Assembly (NCBI RefSeq): GCF_014851905.1
Contig: NZ_JACVAQ010000002.1
Coordinates: forward strand, 682,001-746,000
DNA: 64,000 nt
Direction: 5' to 3'
Origin: Pseudomonas sp. PDM14
Lineage (GTDB): Bacteria > Pseudomonadota > Gammaproteobacteria > Pseudomonadales > Pseudomonadaceae
A program made the position numbers and the translations under genes. Below are positions 59,220 to 64,000 of the stretch, piece by piece (positions within the stretch are counted from its first letter, which is position 1; the number at the start of each line of letters is the position of its first letter). A model generated the notes under the pieces. The model saw nothing but the letters and a program-made list of their open reading frames with translations, did no database searches and was not told the DNA's origin.

Positions 59220-60089
59220 ATGCAAGCTATTCGCAGCATTCTCGTCGTAATGGATCCAAACCGCGGGGAGTGCCTGGCGCTCAAACGGGCCAAGCTGATT
59301 GCCGGCGTCACCCAATCCCACCTGCACCTACTGGTCTGCGACAAGAAGCAGGAGCACGCTGCCCTACTGGAAAGCACCCAGGCCGACCTGATCCAGGAAG
59401 GCTACAGCGTCAGCTCCCAGCAGTCCTGGCATGAAAACCTCTACCAGACCATCATCACCGTGCAACAGGCCGAAGGCTGTGGCCTGGTGATCAAGCAGCA
59501 TTTCCCGAGCAATCCGCTGAAGAAAGCCCTGCTGACCCCCGACGAGTGGAAGCTGCTGCGCTATTGCCCAGGCCCGGTGCTGATGGTCAAGACCGACAAG
59601 CCGTGGACCGGCGGTATCGTCCTGGCGGCGGTCGACGTCGGCAACAACGACGGCGCGCACCGCACCCTACACTCCGGCATCGTTATGCATGGCTACGACA
59701 TCGCCGGTTTGGCCAAGGGCACCCTGCACGTGATCAGCGCCCACCCCTCGCCCATGCTGTCCGCCGCCGATCCGACCTTCCAGCTCAAGGAAACCATCGA
59801 AGCGCGCTATCGCCAGCAATGTGAAGCCTTCAAGAGCGAATACGAGATCAGCGACGACCGCCTGCATGTCGAGGAAGGCCCGGCCGATGTGCTGATTCCG
59901 TACATGGCGCAGAAGCTCCAGGCTGTCGTCACCGTGATCGGCACAGTCGCCCGCACCGGCCTTTCCGGCGCGCTGATCGGCAACACGGCCGAAGTGGTGC
60001 TGGACACCCTCGAGAGTGACGTGCTGGTACTCAAGCCGGAAGCCATCCTCGCCCACCTGGAAGAACTGGTCGCGCAGCGTGCCGACTAA
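59220..60089 (+). CDS. tandem universal stress protein
   Basis: 289 residues with two Usp domains (residues 1-140 and 150-289). The second ends with GTVARTGLSGALIGNTAEVV, the usual ATP-binding loop of Usp proteins (G-x2-G-x9-G-S/N). ATG at 59220 follows AGGGAGACACCC; the open frame extends 47 codons upstream without support. Tandem Usp genes in pseudomonads are commonly induced by ANR under oxygen limitation, and a matching box lies upstream. Confidence 0.9.
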   Translation: MQAIRSILVVMDPNRGECLALKRAKLIAGVTQSHLHLLVCDKKQEHAALLESTQADLIQEGYSVSSQQSWHENLYQTIITVQQAEGCGLVIKQHFPSNPLKKALLTPDEWKLLRYCPGPVLMVKTDKPWTGGIVLAAVDVGNNDGAHRTLHSGIVMHGYDIAGLAKGTLHVISAHPSPMLSAADPTFQLKETIEARYRQQCEAFKSEYEISDDRLHVEEGPADVLIPYMAQKLQAVVTVIGTVARTGLSGALIGNTAEVVLDTLESDVLVLKPEAILAHLEELVAQRAD

Positions 60090-60100
60090 GTGAACGCCAA

Positions 60101-60128
60101 AAAAAGCCGCCCTCGGGCGGCTTTTTTA
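60101..60128. terminator. bidirectional terminator after the universal stress gene
   Basis: AAAAAAGCCGCCC-TC-GGGCGGCTTTTTT, a perfect 13-base dyad. Confidence 0.95.
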
Positions 60129-60142
60129 TTGGCTCGGCTCGC

Positions 60143-60619
60143 TCAGACGCGGATTTCCATACCCTCGCGAAGGAATTTCGGGGCGATGTAACGCTCGTAG
60201 TGGGCTTCCGACAGCAGGAAGAACTCCTTGTCGATGGCTTCGCGCAGGTCCGGCAGTGGCCAATCGCGAAACTCCGGCATCAGCGAAATCCCGTAGGCAT
60301 CGAGACGGCTGATTACCCGCGCGGCGCGCGCGATCAACTGATAGGCCCAGCAGTAGGCCGACTGATCGGGGACGAAACGCACCTGGTGCTGCTCCAGCTG
60401 CTGACGCAGACGAACGGCGTCAAACACCTCGAGCTTGCCTTGCATCACCTGCACCAGAAGCACTTCCAGGCGACGCCAGACGGCACTCTTCTCGTCTTCG
60501 TTGTACAGGTTCCAGTTCACCACTTCATGGTGAAAGCGCTTGCAGCCGCGGCATACGAGGTCGCCGTAGACGGTTGAGCAGAGGCCGACGCAGGGAGTCT
60601 TGATGCGCTGATTGGACAT
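60143..60619 (-). CDS. DUF1289 family protein
   Basis: 158 residues. The N-terminal 40 carry the DUF1289 cysteine pattern (TPCVGLCSTVYG and CRGCKRFHHE), which may bind zinc or an iron-sulfur cluster. The remainder is longer than a minimal DUF1289 protein and mostly helical (RRLEVLLVQVMQGKLEVFD). ATG at 60619. The function is unknown. It is convergent with the universal stress gene. Confidence 0.85.
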   Translation of the reverse strand: MSNQRIKTPCVGLCSTVYGDLVCRGCKRFHHEVVNWNLYNEDEKSAVWRRLEVLLVQVMQGKLEVFDAVRLRQQLEQHQVRFVPDQSAYCWAYQLIARAARVISRLDAYGISLMPEFRDWPLPDLREAIDKEFFLLSEAHYERYIAPKFLREGMEIRV

Positions 60620-60759
60620 GGCGGGGAAACAGGTCAGTCAAAACAGGCGGCCCATAGTAGCCGCTTAAGCCTGGAGGGTCACGACCAGCCGATGTTCGTC
60701 GACTTGCCCATCCCGACATTCGTCGCAGTCAAGCGAGCCGCATGCCTCGGGCTTTGCGC

Positions 60760-60788
60760 TTAACTTTAGCCGGCTATTCCAGTAGAAT
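60760..60788 (+). promoter_or_regulatory. sigma-70 promoter candidate for acnB
   Basis: -35 TTAACT (60760-60765), 17-base spacer, -10 TAGAAT (60783-60788). The start would be near 60795, giving a leader of about 270 nt. The region 60620-60759 before it shows nothing else I can name. Confidence 0.5.
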
Positions 60789-60794
60789 CGGTCC

Positions 60795-61065
60795 GCCATT
60801 TTAGGCGTCGATGTCCGTCAGAAGCTGTTTTCAAAGCGTCACGAGCACAGTCAATCCGTCAGGAACATGTTGGCGTCAGGTCTTCCCAGTCCTGCGCCAG
60901 CCCTCATCGCCCGGTTCCTGCGGCGTAAAACTTTGAAAGCAGCTTCTTGTATGAGGTTATCGACACAGTGGCCGAGGCGCCCAAAAAGCGCAGAGGCGCT
61001 CTGTGCGATGACTTTCTGGATAAGCGTCGCGAGCCACCTTGCGACAACTGATGAGGGTAAAAACT
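60795..61065 (+). promoter_or_regulatory. long structured 5' leader of acnB (candidate cis-regulatory RNA)
   Basis: About 270 nt with several helices. Outer: 60821-60836 pairs with 60931-60946 (GAAGCTGTTTTCAAAG with CTTTGAAAGCAGCTTC), continuous in RNA with one G-U pair. Middle: CCG-U-CAGGAAC (60856-60866) with GTTCCTGCGG (60914-60923), one bulged U. Inner hairpin: TGGCG-U-CAGG (60871-60880) with CCTGCGCCA (60891-60899), one bulged U. Next: TCG-A-CACAG (60960-60968) with CTGTGCGA (61001-61008). Last: GTCGC (61026-61030) with GCGAC (61041-61045), just before the ribosome site GAGGG. No open frame with homology is seen inside. Confidence 0.6.
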
Positions 61066-63675
61066 GTGCTTGAAGCCTATCGCAAACACGTAGCAGAGCG
61101 TGCCGCCCAGGGTATCGTGCCCCAGCCGCTAAACGCCGAACAAACCGCAGGCCTGGTCGAGCTGCTGAAGAATCCCCCAGCCGGCGAAGAAGAATTTCTC
61201 GTCGACCTGCTGACCAACCGTGTACCGCCGGGCGTCGACGAAGCCGCCTACGTCAAGGCCGGTTTCCTCTCCGCTGTCGCCAAGGGCGAAGTCTCCTCCC
61301 CGCTGATCACCAAGAAGCGCGCCATCGAGCTGCTGGGTACCATGCAGGGCGGCTACAACATCGTCACCATGGTCGAGATGCTGGACAACGCCGAACTGGC
61401 TGAAGTCGCTGCCGCGCAACTCAAGCACACCCTGCTGATGTTCGACGCCTTCCACGACGTCGCCGAGAAAGCCAAGGCCGGCAACACCGCCGCCAAAGCC
61501 GTACTGCAGTCCTGGGCCGATGGCGAGTGGTTCAAGAACCGCCCGGCCCTGGCCGACAAGATCACCCTGACCGTGTTCAAGGTCACCGGTGAAACCAACA
61601 CCGACGACCTGTCCCCGGCGCCTGACGCCTGGTCGCGTCCAGACATCCCGCTGCACGCCCTGGCCATGCTGAAAATGGCCCGTGACGGCATCAACCCGGA
61701 CGCTGCGGGTTCGGTCGGCCCGATCAAGCAGATGGAAGCACTGAAAGCCCAAGGCTTCCCGGTTGCCTACGTCGGTGACGTGGTCGGTACTGGCTCCTCG
61801 CGTAAATCCGCCACCAACTCGGTGCTGTGGTTCTTCGGCGACGACATCCCGAACGTACCGAACAAGCGCGCTGGCGGTTTCTGCTTCGGCACCAAGATCG
61901 CCCCGATCTTCTACAACACCATGGAAGACGCCGGCGCCCTGCCGATCGAATTCGACTGCACCAACCTGGCCATGGGCGACGTCATCGACGTGTACCCGTA
62001 CAAGGGCGAAGTCCGCCGTCATGGCAGCGACGAGCTGGTCACCAGCTTCGAACTGAAAACCGACGTGCTGCTCGATGAAGTCCGCGCTGGCGGCCGTATC
62101 CCGCTGATCGTCGGCCGTGGTCTGACCGACAAGGCCCGTGCCGAACTCGGCCTCGGCCCAGCAGACCTGTTCAAGAAGCCGGTAGCACCTGCCGACAGCG
62201 GCAAGGGCTTCACCCTGGCGCAGAAGATGGTGGGCCGCGCCTGCGGTCTGGCCGAAGGCCAGGGCGTACGTCCGGGCACTTACTGCGAGCCGAAGATGAC
62301 CACCGTCGGTTCCCAGGACACCACTGGCCCGATGACCCGCGACGAGCTGAAAGACCTGGCGTGCCTGGGCTTCTCCGCTGACCTGGTTATGCAGTCCTTC
62401 TGCCACACCGCGGCCTATCCGAAGCCGATCGACGTCACCACCCACCACACCCTGCCGGACTTCATCATGACCCGCGGCGGCGTGTCCCTGCGTCCGGGCG
62501 ACGGCATCATCCACAGCTGGCTGAACCGCATGCTGCTGCCGGACACCGTCGGTACCGGTGGCGACTCGCACACCCGTTTCCCGATCGGCATCTCCTTCCC
62601 GGCCGGTTCCGGCCTGGTCGCGTTCGCCGCTGCCACCGGCGTCATGCCGCTGGACATGCCGGAGTCCGTACTGGTGCGTTTCAAGGGCAAAATGCAACCG
62701 GGCATCACCCTGCGTGACCTGGTCCATGCCATCCCTTACTACGCCATCCAGAAGGGCCTGCTGACCGTCGAGAAGAAGGGCAAGATCAACGCCTTCTCCG
62801 GCCGCATCCTGGAAATCGAAGGCCTCAACGAGCTGACCGTCGAACAAGCCTTCGAGCTGTCCGACGCCTCCGCCGAGCGTTCGGCTGCCGGTTGCACCAT
62901 CAAGCTGCCGGAATCGGCGATCGCCGAGTACCTGAAGTCCAACATCACCCTGCTGCGCTGGATGATCGGCGAAGGCTACGGCGACCCGCGCACCCTGGAG
63001 CGTCGTGCTCAGGCGATGGAAGCCTGGCTGGCCAACCCGCAACTGCTGGAAGCCGACAAGGACGCCGAGTACGCCGAGATCATCGAGATCGACCTGGCCG
63101 AAGTCAAAGAGCCGGTACTCTGCGCACCGAACGACCCGGACGACGCCCGTCTGCTTTCCACTGTCGAAGGTCAGAAGATCGACGAAGTGTTCATCGGCTC
63201 GTGCATGACCAACATCGGTCACTTCCGCGCTGCCGGCAAGCTGCTGGACAAGGTCAAGGGCGGTATCCCGACTCGCCTGTGGCTGGCTCCGCCGACCAAG
63301 ATGGACGCCCACCAGCTGACCGAAGAAGGCTATTACGGCATCTACGGCAAGGCCGGTGCGCGCATGGAAATGCCAGGCTGCTCGCTGTGCATGGGTAACC
63401 AGGCACGCGTCCAGACCGGTTCGACCGTGGTCTCCACCTCGACCCGTAACTTCCCCAACCGCCTGGGCGACGCCACCAACGTGTTCCTCGCCTCGGCTGA
63501 GCTGGCGGCAGTTGCCTCCATCCTCGGCAAGCTGCCGACCGTGGACGAGTACATGGCTTACGCGAAAGACATCGACAGCATGGCTGCCGACGTCTACCGC
63601 TATCTGAGCTTCGACCAGATCGCCGAGTTCCGCGAAGCCGCGGCCAACGCGAAGATCCCGGCCGTGCAAGTCTAA
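61066..63675 (+). CDS. acnB: aconitate hydratase B
   Basis: 869 residues, the usual AcnB length. Interconverts citrate and isocitrate in the citric acid cycle using a 4Fe-4S cluster. Domain order is HEAT-like domain, swivel domain, then catalytic core. Cluster cysteines are in [13 protein letters not shown] (about 713) and [11 protein letters not shown] (about 770). GTG at 61066 begins [16 protein letters not shown], the family's normal N-terminus, with GAGGG eight bases before; in-frame ATGs at 61039 and 61051 lie in the leader and lack support. In E. coli apo-AcnB binds mRNA, including its own, which makes the folded leader notable. Confidence 0.97.
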   Translation: MLEAYRKHVAERAAQGIVPQPLNAEQTAGLVELLKNPPAGEEEFLVDLLTNRVPPGVDEAAYVKAGFLSAVAKGEVSSPLITKKRAIELLGTMQGGYNIVTMVEMLDNAELAEVAAAQLKHTLLMFDAFHDVAEKAKAGNTAAKAVLQSWADGEWFKNRPALADKITLTVFKVTGETNTDDLSPAPDAWSRPDIPLHALAMLKMARDGINPDAAGSVGPIKQMEALKAQGFPVAYVGDVVGTGSSRKSATNSVLWFFGDDIPNVPNKRAGGFCFGTKIAPIFYNTMEDAGALPIEFDCTNLAMGDVIDVYPYKGEVRRHGSDELVTSFELKTDVLLDEVRAGGRIPLIVGRGLTDKARAELGLGPADLFKKPVAPADSGKGFTLAQKMVGRACGLAEGQGVRPGTYCEPKMTTVGSQDTTGPMTRDELKDLACLGFSADLVMQSFCHTAAYPKPIDVTTHHTLPDFIMTRGGVSLRPGDGIIHSWLNRMLLPDTVGTGGDSHTRFPIGISFPAGSGLVAFAAATGVMPLDMPESVLVRFKGKMQPGITLRDLVHAIPYYAIQKGLLTVEKKGKINAFSGRILEIEGLNELTVEQAFELSDASAERSAAGCTIKLPESAIAEYLKSNITLLRWMIGEGYGDPRTLERRAQAMEAWLANPQLLEADKDAEYAEIIEIDLAEVKEPVLCAPNDPDDARLLSTVEGQKIDEVFIGSCMTNIGHFRAAGKLLDKVKGGIPTRLWLAPPTKMDAHQLTEEGYYGIYGKAGARMEMPGCSLCMGNQARVQTGSTVVSTSTRNFPNRLGDATNVFLASAELAAVASILGKLPTVDEYMAYAKDIDSMAADVYRYLSFDQIAEFREAAANAKIPAVQV

Positions 63676-63692
63676 GCGTCCGCAGTAAAAAG

Positions 63693-63720
63693 AAGCCCCG
63701 CCCAGTGCGGGGCTTTTTTT
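63693..63720 (+). terminator. rho-independent terminator after acnB
   Basis: Stem AAGCCCCG/CGGGGCTT with loop CCCAGTG and a T run. Confidence 0.9.
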
Positions 63721-63794
63721 ATGGAGAAAAATCGCAGGTACGACGGTCGGATCAAGTAGGGCCCGGTCGGGCTATTTTTCCCAAGGAGTGCACC

Positions 63795-64000
63795 ATGAAA
63801 CACTGGATATTCGCCGCGTTCTGCGTACTGGGCCTGGCCGGTTGCGCCAGCGACTACATCATCGCCACCAACGACGGGCAGATGCTCAGCGCCGAAGACA
63901 AGCCTGAACTGGACGAGGAAACCGGCCTGCTGATGTATGAGGACCCGGAAGGCAACGACCAGCAGATCCCGCAGAGCTCGGTGAAACAGATCATCGAACG
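63795..64000 (+). CDS. YgdI/YgdR-type (DUF903) lipoprotein, 3' end outside window
   Basis: About 68 residues are visible before the window ends. The lipoprotein signal has lipobox LAGC (residues 14-17), followed by the DUF903 SH3-like domain (YIIATNDGQMLSAEDKPELD and EGNDQQIPQSSVKQI). Only a few residues are likely missing. ATG at 63795 follows AAGGAGTGCACC. These small outer-membrane lipoproteins are widespread and of unknown function. Confidence 0.85.
   Translation, partial: MKHWIFAAFCVLGLAGCASDYIIATNDGQMLSAEDKPELDEETGLLMYEDPEGNDQQIPQSSVKQIIE

Noticed and set aside
61039..61065. In-frame ATG codons upstream of the acnB GTG
   Set aside because: They lie in the leader; the GAGGG site is downstream of both, and the conserved N-terminus begins at the GTG.
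61129..63669. An 846-codon open frame on the minus strand opposite acnB
   Set aside because: It is the mirror of a highly biased GC-rich gene. The translation is low-complexity (G, Q, V, D, R rich) and matches no family, whereas the plus frame is a complete aconitase B.

Overview
This is chromosomal DNA of a Pseudomonas, GC-rich and almost fully coding. The identification rests on gene order recalled from Pseudomonas genomes (lpxH-ppiB-glnS-cysS; dcd/apbC/metG/rnf/nth; gloA-argG-motY-pyrC-rnt-peroxiredoxin-bfd; nrtR/pncA-pncB-nadE; putA-putP) and on Pseudomonas-type intergenic repeats. A member of the mendocina/oleovorans side of the genus is possible, but I cannot prove a species. I see no rRNA, tRNA, CRISPR array, insertion sequence, prophage or plasmid gene.

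Layout. 1-5113 (minus): a six-gene ABC importer of the glycerol type (glpSTPQUV order), with a sigma-54 promoter and a divergent sigma-54 activator (5395-7257). 7254-9158: a membrane GGDEF/EAL protein. 9417-12075: an accessory LysR / SDR / enoyl-CoA hydratase unit lying between two copies of a hairpin repeat. 12340-13166: a flavodoxin-fold protein plus a small membrane protein behind a MerR/SoxR-type promoter. 13467-18312: cysS, glnS, ppiB, lpxH. 18409-20645: MOSC and SPFH proteins. 20960-24236: PA2169-like protein, GH15 glycosidase, SDR. 24581-29499: putP and putA. 29915-34226: a four-gene operon for a blue-copper-like protein, a c-di-GMP enzyme, a DUF3034 outer-membrane protein and a lipoprotein truncated haemoglobin. 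34378-37903: nrtR with the divergent NAD salvage operon pncA-pncB-nadE. 38059-39561: two small unknowns and dcd. 39677-44203: an accessory set of class-III PLP enzyme, SDR, kinase and AraC regulator. 44190-52465: apbC, metG, a reduced and altered rnf operon, nth and a small acidic protein. 52537-60619: gloA, argG, motY, pyrC, rnt, peroxiredoxin, bfd, miaE, a universal stress protein and a DUF1289 protein. 61066-63675: acnB behind a long, strongly foldable leader. 63795-end: a DUF903 lipoprotein, cut by the window.

How the genes work together. The first block is a self-contained regulated uptake system. The NAD block recycles nicotinamide under NrtR control. The put block takes up proline and oxidises it to glutamate. 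The 29.9-34.2 kb operon looks like a periplasmic redox or gas sensor linked to c-di-GMP breakdown. The 39.7-44.2 kb block has the parts for phosphorylating an amino alcohol and then removing phosphate and ammonia.

The four observations I rate highest are: (a) the rnf operon has no rnfC, and its RnfA and RnfE have lost the cysteines that hold the intramembrane iron-sulfur cluster; (b) nested helices in the acnB leader; (c) the kinase plus phospho-lyase-like cassette; (d) the copper / c-di-GMP / haemoglobin operon.
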